Part shown: positions 11,970-22,488 of the stretch, piece after piece
Layout of the letters: the number at the start of each line of letters is the position of its first letter
Position numbering within the stretch: the stretch's first letter is position 1
Source: Pterois miles
Taxonomy: Eukaryota > Chordata > Actinopteri > Perciformes > Scorpaenidae
Direction: 5' to 3'
Assembly: GCA_947000775.1 (NCBI GenBank)
Contig: CAMQGK010000048.1
Location: forward strand, 2,252,501-2,316,500
DNA: 64,000 nucleotides
Notes under the pieces: model-generated
What the model was told of the DNA's origin: nothing
Seen by the model: only the letters and a program-made list of their open reading frames with translations
Database searches by the model: none
Made by a program: the position numbers and the translations under genes

Positions 11970-13772
11970 TGTAGCCTTATTGCACTGAGCAGATTGACAG
12001 TTAATCCTTAATTAATATCAAGATTCAGATTCACAATTAATAATCCCAAATTAATTGTAAAACAAATTATCATAAAATTTGAAGGAAAGGGGTAACAGTC
12101 ATCTTGAGATATTACCCACAGTTAACTTCAATATGAGGATTTACTCGGGGCACCACCCAGTTTTATAAAAACAGGGAAAAATAATTAAATTTGATATTAA
12201 TCAGTTGCGTCTCATAATCTGCAGGTTGCTGCAGAGTTCCTGGCCTGGTGAACAGTGATTTGAATAGTTAGTTGAATAGTTATATCTACACACAAAATCA
12301 AGTAACCAAGTTCTTTATAAATGAAGTGTTTATTTGACTAACTACTGGACTACACTACTAACAGAATATAATTGAATGAATGATGAAACAGTGATAGAAT
12401 TGAATAAAGAATAATTAAAGGAATACAGCAAATACAAATGATGAACATTGATGGATAGAACAAACTAAAGATGACCAGGTCAATTCAGTGACTGATATCT
12501 CTGATTGGATTTAACAAATAGTTTAAGAAGCACCAGGGAAGATTGAGAATCAGCTTCATGTTATAAATTTAGACGTGGTCTAATTTTAATTGTAAAGTTT
12601 GTAACTGAGTTATTAGTTGACTATGAATTGACTATGAATTGGTTCATCAGTCTAGTCATCAGACTCTTTCTCCTCTGAAGATACATCTATACATCAGCCT
12701 CTCTGAGAAGATGCTAGATGGAGGTTGTGCTGTCTGCAGCAGAGTGGCAGCAGCTTCTGTCTGGAACAGTTCGGATCTTCTGGATCCAACGATGCGACCC
12801 GGCTTGGGTCGTTTCTCTCCCTCAGTGGCTCTCTTTGGGTCCTCGGACTCCCTCGTTTTTGGATGGCTGGCGTGTCACCTCGATGCATGTTTCCATCTTC
12901 GTCTCTCTCTGTTAAGTACTCTATACTAATTGACTTGTTTCAACATGATTAATTCTTCCATATTTGAAATCTGGGCTTCATCTCTTTCAGGCACATACCA
13001 AACACAAGACATCAACCACTGAATAAAACTTGATCAACTGAATTAAAATGAATCAAACAATTACATCACAGATGAACCCTGTAAACAGAGTTGATTATCA
13101 GGAAATTAGTTCTATCGGTTCTGAGCATGTGTAATAATATGAATCAATTTATGTATGGTTCACAATCAGCATAAAATGGTGTGATACACTTCAACTACCG
13201 TAGATTAACATATATATCAAATATAACATTAACTAGTGTACACCCAACTTTATGTTTAAGATCCCCTATAAATTGGTGAATAAGATACACATGTAAAGTA
13301 TTGATGCAGCCAGATATAATGACCTCATTAGCATAAGAGAGAAGGTTTTGGTCTATAACTAGCAAATATTTTAACTTGCTTTGATTGAATTTATGTCAAC
13401 AACTTACTGTCACTAGAGCACATGTTAGTGAAGCATAAGACATCAATTCATGTCCACTGTAATGTTAGAATTAGATTGTTCTGCCTCCATAATGTGTCTG
13501 TGTTTCACCACTTCTCTGCCAGAGAAAGACCAAGTATTTGACCTGTTGACCTGTAAGTCATAAAACCTTCATCTGGTCAGGACCATACTGGGTTGTTATC
13601 TAGTGAGATTCACCAGGCTGGTTGGAAATGAAGAGTCTCACCACTTAGTGCCCTGAGAGGTCAAACAAACAGTTTCTGGAAGGATGTAAAAGTTAAGATG
13701 TGTACTGTGGATTCATCAATATTTTCATTATCACATTTCAAATCCTTCATCTCTCAGTCATCATCCACTACA
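11970..13772 (-). mobile_element. Solo LTR (retrovirus-type) inside the Penelope element
   Basis: The plus strand begins TGTAGCC and ends CACTACA, giving TG..CA ends with a TGTAG/CTACA inverted match. Both sides carry GTGC (11966-11969 and 13773-13776), a 4-bp target duplication. Removing the insert and one GTGC restores a continuous Penelope frame across the site (EQKAL then NSYKR). On the minus strand an AATAAA lies at 12329-12334, fitting an LTR read on that strand. There is no internal retroviral gene. From 12540 rightwards the LTR belongs to repeat unit 1. Confidence 0.82.
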
Positions 13773-14700
13773 GTGCCTTTTGTTCTACCTTTTCCATGTA
13801 TACATTTGCCACAATGGGGGATACTGGTGAGCCCATGGCACAGCCATGCTTCTGTCTGTAAAAATATTGTTAAACTGGAAATATGTGGTGTTAAGGCACA
13901 AATCCAGTAACTGACAAATCTGGTCTGGGTTGAGATTGGTTCTGCCGTTTAAGGTTTGGTCCTGTTTTAAATGATGTCTCACCGTTTCCACTGCCTCCAT
14001 GGTAGGGATGCAAGTGAATAAGGAGGTTACATCATATGAGACCATGGTTTCATCCGGTTAAAATCTTAGACCTGTGATTTTTCCCCATAAACTCCTGAGA
14101 GTTTTGAATGTGGTGTATTACCAACCAAAGGGACTAAGATGTTGGTAACATACTTAGGGATATTGTAGGTCACTGAATTAATGCTGCTTACAATGGGTCT
14201 GAGTGGGACCCCTTCTTTATGGATCTTAGGGAGTCCATATAGACATGGTATGGTCTCTTGTGGGTAGAGTTGGAGGTACTGTGGCCTGTCAAACTTTCCA
14301 TCTCTTTGTAGCTGCTGTAAGCACTCCATTACCTTTTTCCTATACCCGCTGGATGGGTCTGTTTCAGGATTTCATAGGTGCTGGTGTCATTGAGTAATGT
14401 GGATATTTTAGCTTGGTAATCGTTTGTATTGAGAATGACTGTGCATCTCCCTTTATCAGCTAGAAGGATGGTGATGTTGTTGTCCTTGCTCAGAGATACG
14501 AAACGTCTTCAGAGACAAATCTAAGTCCAGTTGCCTTCGATTCAGTTGTTGCCAGAATGAATATGACCTGGATGAATGAGAACATTCACAGACGTAACAG
14601 ATATCGCTTTGACTCTTCCTCTCCGGTGATGTCTGCCCACTTCACTTTTCTTTCAAAGGCTGTAGCTCAGTTTTACAGCTAGAGAGAAGGTGAGGTATTA
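13773..14700 (-). pseudogene. Penelope-like element, 5' half (U1)
   Basis: On the minus strand one sees LLADKGRCTVILNTNDYQAK at about 14400-14480 (the ADKG block), then GLPKIHKEGVPLRPIVSSIN (about 14190-14255), then VSYDVTSLFTCIPT (near 14000-14040, palm motif A with its Asp), then a frameshifted block corresponding to the AMGSP motif. The last codons before the LTR read NVYMEKVEQKAL. The N-terminus is missing or decayed and at least two frameshifts are present. It joins the YVDD/GIY-YIG half left of the LTR. Confidence 0.85.
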
Positions 14701-14717
14701 GTGAGGGAAAAACTAGC

Positions 14718-14850
14718 ATGGCGATTTTCAGTGGGGTCCCGTCACCTTTGACCTTTGTCCCCTTACAGACACGCCCACTTTATGATCATCTCATGCAGTG
14801 TGGGGCAAAAATAAGGCAGGTTTTTGAATGCAGTACAAATGTGTTTGGTT
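14718..14850 (-). repeat. Dispersed repeat family A, inverted fragment (U1)
   Basis: 'ggggtcccgtcacctttgac' and 'acacgcccactttatgat' are reverse-complement matches to the family A copy at 10588-10970. The middle of the family is missing. Equivalent fragments sit at 25056-25188, 35455-35587, 45755-45887 and 55792-55924. Confidence 0.6.
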
Positions 14851-15783
14851 TTGTTGCTAATTCTAAAATTGTGTATTTACATGTTTCTGCATACAGATGC
14901 TTGTCAGAGTTGTTTTGGAAGCAGTTCAGCTGTTACACACCAAATGTTTCCTCCAACTGATTTACTATTTAGGAGGATTCATGTTAACCCAACATCACTG
15001 AGAGTAAAGTATGTGACATAACACAGGATCAGTTTACATGTCTAACTTATTTTTTTATTTGATTGAGTTTTTCAAAGCAGGTGAGTGGAGACAGTGTGGT
15101 GCTGAAGGTGGTTCAGTGTGTTGTGGTGCTGGAGCTTCCTCACATCACATCGGTAGTGTGATGCTGCTGGCTTTGTGTGGTTCAGTTGACCTCCACTCTC
15201 AGGGGCTCCGGGACGGCCAAAGACCAGGAAGAGTCCTGCCCTGTGAGATCAACAACAAGTCAGGAATGTGGATCCTTCTCTTGGTCTGCTGTCAGTGTCA
15301 GTTACATAAGAAGATATCACTCAGTTCGAGAAAGCCATTATATATATTTCTCAAAATGACAAACTATTCCTTTAATGTGCAGCTACTTACTCAGTCAATG
15401 AAAACACAGGCATTCACTTCAGTTTGTCCTTCTTGTCGTCCGTCATCCATCTGATTCGGTTGGAAATCAGCATTTCTTCTTTGTTGTCACGGAGCTGCTG
15501 AACAACAGCAACACTTAGTCAAGTCTGTAAAATATACAAATAAACAATGATAATATGTGTAAACAGGTGTAGCATACAGTATGTAGCTATTTACACAATA
15601 CCATACATACCTTTCACTGTCTTCATGTCATACAGTTGATTCCAGGTCACTTTCTCATCATTTAGTCCTCAGTGAACTGCAGCAGCTACGGTATTGGAGG
15701 GAGATAAGAGTAGAGAACAATAGATAATAGTTAGTGAGACACATAAATCATCTCTCAACCTTTAAGTAACAATACATACACCT
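14851..15783. other. Gene-poor stretch with two candidate minus-strand exons (U1)
   Basis: On the minus strand, 15611-15676 is bounded by gctgcag before it and ag|gtatgt after it and can read NDEKVTWNQLYDMKTVK in one frame. About 116 bp further, 15414-15494 follows a gttcagcag acceptor and reads LRDNKEEMLISNRIRWMTDD to a stop. They look like exons, but the visible junction phases do not agree (1 into 0), and U3-U5 carry one extra base just before the second one. The plus-strand 138-codon frame at 15038-15454 has no recognisable content. Function unknown. Confidence 0.25.
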
Positions 15784-15789
15784 TTTATT
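15784..15789 (-). promoter_or_regulatory. Poly(A) signal of the three-exon gene, U1
   Basis: AATAAA on the minus strand about 400 bases past the stop codon at 16195. Matching signals lie at 26122-26127, 36522-36527, 46822-46827 and 56859-56864. A CAG|GTGAGG donor-like string 14 bp after the stop and a tccccccag acceptor-like string near 15900 would allow an intron in the 3' untranslated region. Confidence 0.5.
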
Positions 15790-16194
15790 GACATAAGCAG
15801 TGGTGAAGTAGGGAGACAGAGGGGGCGACCATTGTTTTCTGTGTGTTTTTGCTGCTTTTCTTCTCTCTCACAGTGTAGTGCCGTCCGGTCACTGTTGGCC
15901 TGGGGGGACCACAGACAGTCACATGCAAGCTTCACCGGGAGGTTTAAACCAACCAGATCCACTGTGAACTGTGCAGGGCCCAGACCACTCAGAGGGAGTC
16001 ACTACTGCTGCCATGAGAGACTGTCTTCATGTGAACACAGGACTAAGAGGAAGTTCCTTCCCCTCCAGATGCAAAAGACCGGCCCCAGTGCAAGACGCTA
16101 CTTGGGGCCTCTTCAGCCCCGCCAGACGCAAAGGCTGACCCTAAAATCACCGGTCCTACCAGACACAGAGGCCAGTCCTCACCTGAAGAGACAG

Positions 16195-19100
16195 CTACCG
16201 CAGCCACCTCGGCCTCTTAGCAGCCATCTCCTCGTCACTGCCTTCCCTTCTTCTCCTGAAGCTGAGGCCGGGTGAGGGACGTGCAGGGGCTTCCTCAACT
16301 CTGATGAATCCTGGACGCTGCTCTCTGAACACCTGCTGGGGGACACCAAGAGGATCTACAATGATAACGTTGTGGGGAAGAGCAAAACCAGAAGCATGAG
16401 GAGGACAAGACACACAAGGAAGAGGACATGAAAAGACAGAAGAAAGAGGAGCAGCAAGAGGAGGAAAAGGAGGAACATCAAGATAAACAGCAGGGGGAGG
16501 ATAAGGAGCAGCAGATGGAGGATAAGGAGCAGCAGGGCGAACATAAGGAGCAGCAAGGGGGGCAAATGGAACATTAAGTAGAGGAAAAGGAGCAGCAGGA
16601 GGAGCATAAGGAGCAGGAAGTGGACGATAACGAGCAGCAGTTGTAGGATAAGGACCAGCAAGGGGAGCGTAAGGAAAAGCAGGGGGGACAGGACGAGCAG
16701 CAGGGGGGGCAGAAGGAGCAGAAGGGGGAGAAGAAGGAGCAGAAGGGGGGGCAGAAGGAGCAGAAGGGGGAGCAGAAGGAGCAGAAGGGGGAGCAGAAGG
16801 AGCAGAAGGGGGGGCAGAAGGAGCAGAAGGGGGGGCAGAAGGAGCAGAGGGGGGAGCAGAAGGAGCAGAGGGGGGAACAGATGGAGCAGCAGGAGAAGCA
16901 GGAAGATAAGGAAGAATGGTTGCAGCAGTGTCCTGTGGTCTCTGGTCCATCCCAGCATCTGGTGGTGTGAACTGCTCCAGAGGAGGTGAGGGAAGTCTGA
17001 AATCTCCTTCGTCTGTGGGAGGCTCAGCCACTTGAAGCACATCCTCATCGTCCACACCTGAGAGGGAAAAAAGCGTAAAAAAGTGACATTCTGCACTTCC
17101 ATAAAACCGGCTTCAATATGAGGCTCACAGCTCAGCCAATGAATCATTTCTGACCATGTGAACTGAATGTATATTCCCATGTAGCTACACAACTCTATGA
17201 ATACTGCACTACACCACAAGCACCAAAACACCAGCTGCTACTACCACATTTATACACCCACAGAACAAAGCAACACCTGTACAGGTCAAACCAGGTCAAA
17301 CCTGTAAAGACAAATCATCCCTCTCACCTTCTCCATCAGCTCTACGAGGCTCAGCCATCTTGTCGCCCAGGCCAAGCGGAGCAGGAAGGTCCTCTTCATC
17401 CAGGCAAAAAATGCTTTCCTCGTCCAGAGTGATCAGACTAAGGAGGTCTCCAGCGCTCAGACTGAGAAGACCAAGAAGGTCTTCATCGTCCAAGCCAAGA
17501 AGACCAAGGTCTTCATCGTCTCCCTGGTTATTAGGAGGGAGCGAAGGACTGCTGAGGACCCTTTTCTCTTCAGGCTCTTCTGGGTCCTGAGGCTTCGTGA
17601 ATTTCCTCAAAGGTAAAAAGTCTCCATCTGAGGGGGGAACAAGTATGAAAAGGTCACATTCTGCATTTTTAAGGCAGAAATCAGGATTAAAGGCTGAATA
17701 ATTCACATATACCTACCCTAACTGTGAATACTGTACTGCAGTAAAAAAAGGTAAAACTGCTTGTAAAAAACACCCAAGACACAAGGTGCTACTACCACAT
17801 TTAAATACTGACACATTTTGGTGGTTGTAAAGTTTTATGAAGCTGTGATTGTAAAAGAGGTCACAACAAATCATTTTATAGGGTGACGTCAAATAAAAAA
17901 AATGGTTTCACTGCAATCAAATGGCTGCTATGGGGACTAACGTCATGACACATGAACACAGTTGGGCTCATTTGATCCACAAGAGTCTCAACTTTACAGT
18001 GATACCCAATCAAGTAATTCCAAGACTGCTTATGGAGCCCAGTACGCAGAAACATTCAAGCACATCATTTTTACAATCTTAGAAAATAAAGGGGAGACTT
18101 GTGGGTACCCATAGAACCATTTTCACTCACCAATTTTGAGATCAGAGGTCAAGGGACCCCTTTGAAAATGGCCATGCCAGTTTTTCCTCACCAAAATTTT
18201 GCTTAACTTTGGAGCGTTATTTAACCTACTTTCCAACAAGCTAGTATAACATGTTTACCAGTGGATTCCTTAGGTTTTCTAGTTAGTGTAGCTTCACTCT
18301 GGCTCCAAAACTGAACCTTCTACAGCTTTTGAAAGATGGTAAAGTTGATGGAGATCTCCCACGACCACACAGGTCTCGTTTTGATCTACAAGGTCTTTGT
18401 AAGGCAAATGTGTGAACACAAAGCAGGCGATATATATACAGTATATAGACAAAAAAATCAGGAGGACTGTTTGGAGTTTATCGGAGGAATGAACCTGACA
18501 AAAAATAAATAAATAAAGCAATAGATAAATAAAAAATGAATGCATCTATTAATTAATTGATGAAATAATTGCTATTCCTATTTTATTTACTCTTCTCTTT
18601 AAGTGTTCCTTTTTAAAAATGATTCACGTATTTATTTGCATTAATTTTACATTTGTTTATTTTTGCATTCATTCATTTATTTATTTTGTCCTTTATTTTT
18701 ATTGATTTTTACATTTATTTATGTATTTATTTCTGCACAATTTCCCTTTGCATTTTACCCCTTTTTTATCTCCCCAAACCATGTCTGTGTTCATTTCTTT
18801 ATAAATGTCTCTATGCATTTCTACCTCATTATGCAAATTAGGGGGCTGTCACACAGTGCGTGTCATGGGAAAATTATCCAGCAATTAAGAAATATATAAT
18901 ATATATATAACATAAATGTAAAATATAATTGTTTAAAAATAACTGCCCAAATAAATAAAAAAAATAATAAATGCAACAATAAATAAATAAAGAAGGAAAT
19001 AAAAGCAGAAATATCAATTTATGTTTCATTTTGTCGATTTCTTAAGGGCTACATGTATTTGAAATATTACTTTTGCAATATTTAATGACATTGGTTACTT

Positions 19101-21045
19101 CATAAATATAACTATACCACAATTTAAAAATATTCAAGTACAAGACCTGCATTCAAAATCTTTCTTCAGTAAAAGTACAAGTATTCTCTGCAAAATGTAT
19201 GTAGGATGGCTCCTCTAGGTGATATATTATCAGACATTATGCTGTTGGATTATTACCGATGCATTAACCTGTCAGCAGCTTTTGGCTGCATTTACATAAA
19301 TTTAATCTGTAGCAAGGCATCATATTTTGCAATATGATTACATGTCTAGTACACAAAATCTTCATGAGCAAAGACACTACAGCTGTCACACAAATGTAGT
19401 GAACTAAGAAGTACAATATACAGTATGTCTGATACATGTGGGGGACAATAAATATAAGGTAGCATCGGATGGAAATACTCCAGTAAAGTAAACGAGTGAA
19501 GGTACATGGTGATGTTCCACCACTGTTTAACCCTCATCCTACCAACATGTTTAACACACAAGGACTACAGACTGAATAAACTACTGTAAGAAACAACCAT
19601 CAGGACAAAACGTGAACTTATGTCTTCTCCAAACATTATTAGTTATGTAGTTTGAAGATAAACACACAGATTGTCATTATTATTAATATGATTATAATTA
19701 TCATAGGAAAGTAACAGCTCATTTGCTCATTGTGAAAAATGAAAATACTTGAGGAAATCTGTATCTTTCTCCTTCACAATGGCTGACAGAGTACTCCTTC
19801 ACCCCTGATATTATGGGATAGATCAATGTCTGCTATGGGTCCTGATTTAATCAACTCTATACAACACAGGCAGCAATAGAGGGCTTTTGACTGGACACCC
19901 TGCTAGTTTTTATTTATTAATTATTTCAACTGTATTATTTAAAAACAAGAATAACTGTAAAACAGAAACAGAAAACAATGATATCAAGTAATTAGAAAGA
20001 AATTGACAAAATCGTGAAAGACTGGAATGATAGAATAAAACAGCTGTGACAGAAAGTAGACCTCTGGGGTCTGTGGGGACCCAGTTGGACGAGGGTTGAT
20101 AGCTGTGTACTGAACAAATCGGTGGGCAGCAGTCCAGAGGTCCTGAACCACGCCACGCGGATAGCCAAGCACCAAAAGCGCGCGCGTCATTACGCACGCT
20201 GAACCGTGGATGCCTCAATTTGGTCACGCGCAACTGACAACAGATTTCTCCAACATAACCACGCAAACGTCTGAGCCACCAAACTACTCGTATAAAACTC
20301 TCGCGGTCTGTGGGTTGTAAATGACGGAGTGGGAGCGACACGGTGGGATCCTGGACGCGGGACGCGCACAGTCACTGCACGACAAACCACTCCGAGTTCT
20401 CCAGCGTCAGAAATAAAACACCAAATCCCGTTTCAGTGCATTTTGAAAATGATGAAAATATCGACAAGTATAAGGAGTAAGAGTGATGACTGAGCACAAC
20501 AGATCTAACTGCAGATCCAATAACAGTTCACTTTATCTCCTCCACTCAGGCTCAGATAGCAACAAAGATCTGCTGCTGCGATCTGACTCCATTTGTAGAC
20601 ATTATAATTAATCAATATAATAATATAATCTTATATAATATAAGCTTTGAACTCAAAATAACTGGCAAAAGCTACGGAAACGTGTGACTTCAACAAACAA
20701 ACTCAGCTCTCCACACAGAGGAGCGGGCTCTGGTTTGTTTACATCTGGACGTCCCGACGCCATCAGCTCTTCAAATTTCATATCGTCTCCAAGAGCAACC
20801 GACTGTAGCATCATTAGAAAAACGGCCCGGGCGCCATCTTTTTTCAGTAACAGTCGACGACAAACTTGGAAAAACGGACTCAAACCAAAACACCAGTGTT
20901 TTCAAATCACTACACCGTTAATAACTCTGTACATCTGCACTTTGCTATCGTCTAATATTGATTTTACACCGATTTTCTTACCAGCAGAGATGAAGGCTTC
21001 AGAGCAGGAGATGTTCAGCTGCTTCTCCAAGAATGCAAAAGCCAT
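16195..21045 (-). CDS. Putative three-exon gene, copy U1: acidic/Leu, Pro-rich, basic C-terminus (408 aa)
   Basis: Gene model from splice signals. Exon 1 is 20982-21045: the ATG at 21045 is preceded by an in-frame TAA, it encodes MAFAFLEKQLNISCSEAFIS, and it ends CTG|GTAAG. Exon 2 is 17328-17627, after a pyrimidine tract and CAG, ending AAG|GTGAGA. Exon 3 is 16195-17057, after tttccctctcag. Both introns are phase 1, and the 1227 nt make a clean 408-residue frame. Residues 57-105 hold degenerate 9-11-residue repeats (DDEDLGLLGL, DDEDLLGLLSL). About 180-235 hold PPSAPSA heptads, then a Pro/Tyr-rich block (APYPP-like), then a basic tail with RRRR and AAKRPRWLR that could be a nuclear signal. No membrane segment or signal peptide is evident. 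Family not recognised; a disordered nuclear, perhaps transcription-related, protein is only a guess. Other exons inside the 3.35-kb intron 1 are possible. Confidence 0.6.
16697..16884 (-). repeat. 21-bp coding minisatellite, U1
   Basis: About nine tandem copies of a 21-bp G/A-rich word (agcagaaggagcagaaggggg on the plus strand) encode Pro-Pro-Ser-Ala-Pro-Ser-Ala heptads on the minus strand. In U1 all copies stay in frame. Confidence 0.9.
18091..18345 (+). repeat. Dispersed repeat family A in intron 1, U1
   Basis: 'gagatcagaggtcaagggac' and 'aaaatggccatgccag' match the flank copy at 10588-10970. It sits in intron 1, opposite to the gene's direction. Confidence 0.7.
18346..20080. other. AT-rich intron 1 sequence (U1)
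   Basis: Intron sequence with no recognised exon. 18490-18990 is dominated by AAAT/ATTT short repeats and a TATATA block at 18895-18910. The frames seen here are low-complexity. The corresponding blocks in the other units differ only by small indels. Confidence 0.4.
20081..20430. other. CpG-rich block in intron 1 (U1)
   Basis: A CpG-dense island-like stretch with GCGCGCGC at about 20178-20186. A TATAAAA on the plus strand at about 20291, followed by CpG-rich DNA, would fit a second promoter on that strand. On the minus strand a 66-codon frame (20190-20390) and an overlapping 68-codon frame (19984-20190) are open in all copies, but neither shows a domain. Equivalent blocks start near 30481, 40780, 50819 and 61154. 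An internal promoter or CpG-rich retro-insert are both possible. Confidence 0.35.
20653..20840 (-). promoter_or_regulatory. YY1-like AAGATGGCGCC site with a downstream short frame (U1)
   Basis: The minus strand reads AAGATGGCGCC at 20830-20840, close to the AAGATGGCGGC motif often found just downstream of vertebrate transcription starts. A 53-codon frame beginning ATGATG follows at 20814-20653 and is present in all units. It may mark an alternative first exon of the three-exon gene or a separate transcript; no good splice donor was found in it. Confidence 0.3.
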
Positions 21046-21300
21046 GGCCAACAGCAGGTCCCTTTAACTTTAATAAAGTGAGTTCCTGTCGGTTTTCTTC
21101 AGGTCACGGTGCAGGTTATCCAACAAATCGTTTATAAACAGCAGTTTTCCGTCGATCGGTCCTCCAGTAGCTCAGCGTCCAGTAGCGTATGTTAGCGGCG
21201 GCGTCAACTTCCGTCTCCTCCAAACGCAAATGGTAAACCGGAAGTCCACAGCTCCAATATGTAACCTCGGGTCACGTGACTGACGCACGTACGTGAGCGA
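21046..21300 (-). promoter_or_regulatory. Candidate promoter/5' UTR of the three-exon gene, U1
   Basis: CpG-rich sequence directly upstream of exon 1. It has a perfect palindromic E-box GTCACGTGAC at 21271-21280, an ETS-type CCGGAAGT at 21238-21245, a second ETS-type core (cttccg) at 21208-21213 and several ACGT words near 21285-21295. No TATA box is evident. The palindrome fits the USF/TFE (CLEAR-type) consensus. Confidence 0.5.
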
Positions 21301-21449
21301 GATGATTTACAGGGATGATTTATTTGATATGATTTATTATTTATTAATAATTTGCTAAATTATAACATAAACTAATATTTATGTTTTATTATGCTTCTTT
21401 ATTTATTTATCTGTTTATTTTCCCTTATTTATTTACTCCTTCCCTTTTA
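21301..21449. other. AT-rich spacer between promoter and Tc1 remnant (U1)
   Basis: Mostly TTTATT-type low complexity. It ends in the TA at 21448-21449 that abuts the Tc1 terminus. Nothing else is seen. Confidence 0.5.
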
Positions 21450-22488
21450 CAGTTGTGCTCATAGTTTACATATCCTGGCAGAATTTAGGATTTCTTGGCC
21501 ATTTTTCAGAGAATATGAATGATAACCCAAAAACTTTTTTCCACTCATGGTTAGTGGCTGGTTGAAGCCATTTATTGACAAACAACTGTGTTTACTCTTT
21601 TTAAATTATAATGACAACAGAAACTGATCAAAAGTTTCCATCCCCCAGTTCTTACTACCTTGTATTGCTCCTTTAACATCAATGACAGCTTGAAGTCTCT
21701 TGTGGTAGTTGTGGATGAGGTTCTGCATTTGCTCTGATGGTAAAGCAGCCCATTCTTCTCGGCTTCTTAGCCTCCAGTTCCTGTTAATTCTTGGGCTGTC
21801 CTGCATGAACTGCTGGTCTGAGATCTCCCCAGAGAGACTCAATGATACTGAGGTCAGGAGACTGAGACGGCCACTCCAGAACCTTCACTTTATTCTGGTG
21901 TAACCAATGACAGCTGGACTTGGCCTTGTGTTTTGGATCGTTGTCATGTTGGAACGTCCACGTACGTCCCATGAGCAGCTTCCGGGCTGATGAGTGCAAG
22001 TTTCCTCCAGTATTTTCTGATAACATGCTGCATTCATCTCGCCATCAATTTTGACCAAGTTTCCTGCCTTTGTAGCTCACACATCCCCAAAACATCAGCG
22101 ATTGGCCTCCGTGTTTCCCAGTGGGAACGGTGATCCGTTCATCATCGGCCTTGTTGACTCCTCTCCAGATGTAGCGTTTATGGTTGTGGCCAGAAAGTTC
22201 AATTTAGGTCTCATCACTCCAAATGACTTTGTTCCAGAAGTTTTGAGGCTCGTCTCTGTGCTGTTTGGCGTATTGTAAGCGGGTTGTGGCATTTGCATAG
22301 TGACGGCTTTCTTCTGGCGACTCGACCATGCAGCCCATTTTTCTTCCAGTGCCTCCGTACTGTGCATCCTGAAACAGCAACACCACATTTTTTCAGAGTC
22401 CTGTACAAGTTATTTGTGGGTTTTTCTTTGCATCCCTAATAATTTTCCTGGCAGTTGTGGCAGAAATGTTTGTTGGTCTACCTGACTG
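21450..22488 (-). pseudogene. Tc1-like transposon, 5'-truncated by an LTR (U1)
   Basis: The terminal repeat begins CAGTTGTGCTCATAGTTTAC directly after TA, the Tc1 target dinucleotide. On the minus strand the transposase pieces are in order: SGRPTNISATTARKII, a TVRRHW/NGLHGRVAR block, VIWSDETK (first catalytic Asp region), FQHDNDPKHKAK (second Asp), and WPSQSPDLSIIESLW (the Glu). Several frameshifts and a stop break it. The other terminus and the N-terminal part are missing where the LTR-like element at 22489 starts. Confidence 0.88.

Noticed and set aside
11970..13772. Complete endogenous retrovirus
   Set aside because: Only one LTR with a target duplication is present; no gag, pol or env coding sequence lies between paired LTRs in the window.
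15038..15454. 138-codon plus-strand frame repeated in all five units
   Set aside because: No domain, start context or splice partner; repeated only because the unit is repeated. Part of it is antisense to an exon-like segment.
16356..17231. 291-codon leucine-rich frame overlapping exon 3 and its intron, also open in the other units
   Set aside because: It is another reading frame of the stop-poor 21-bp repeat and runs straight through a good splice acceptor; its content is only Leu/Pro/Phe low complexity.
20684..21067. 127-codon plus-strand frame repeated in all units
   Set aside because: It is antisense to exon 1 and to the promoter-like region; no protein similarity is apparent.
21450..22488. 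Active Tc1 transposon
   Set aside because: One terminus is missing, the N-terminal part is cut by an LTR, and frameshifts and stops break the catalytic region.
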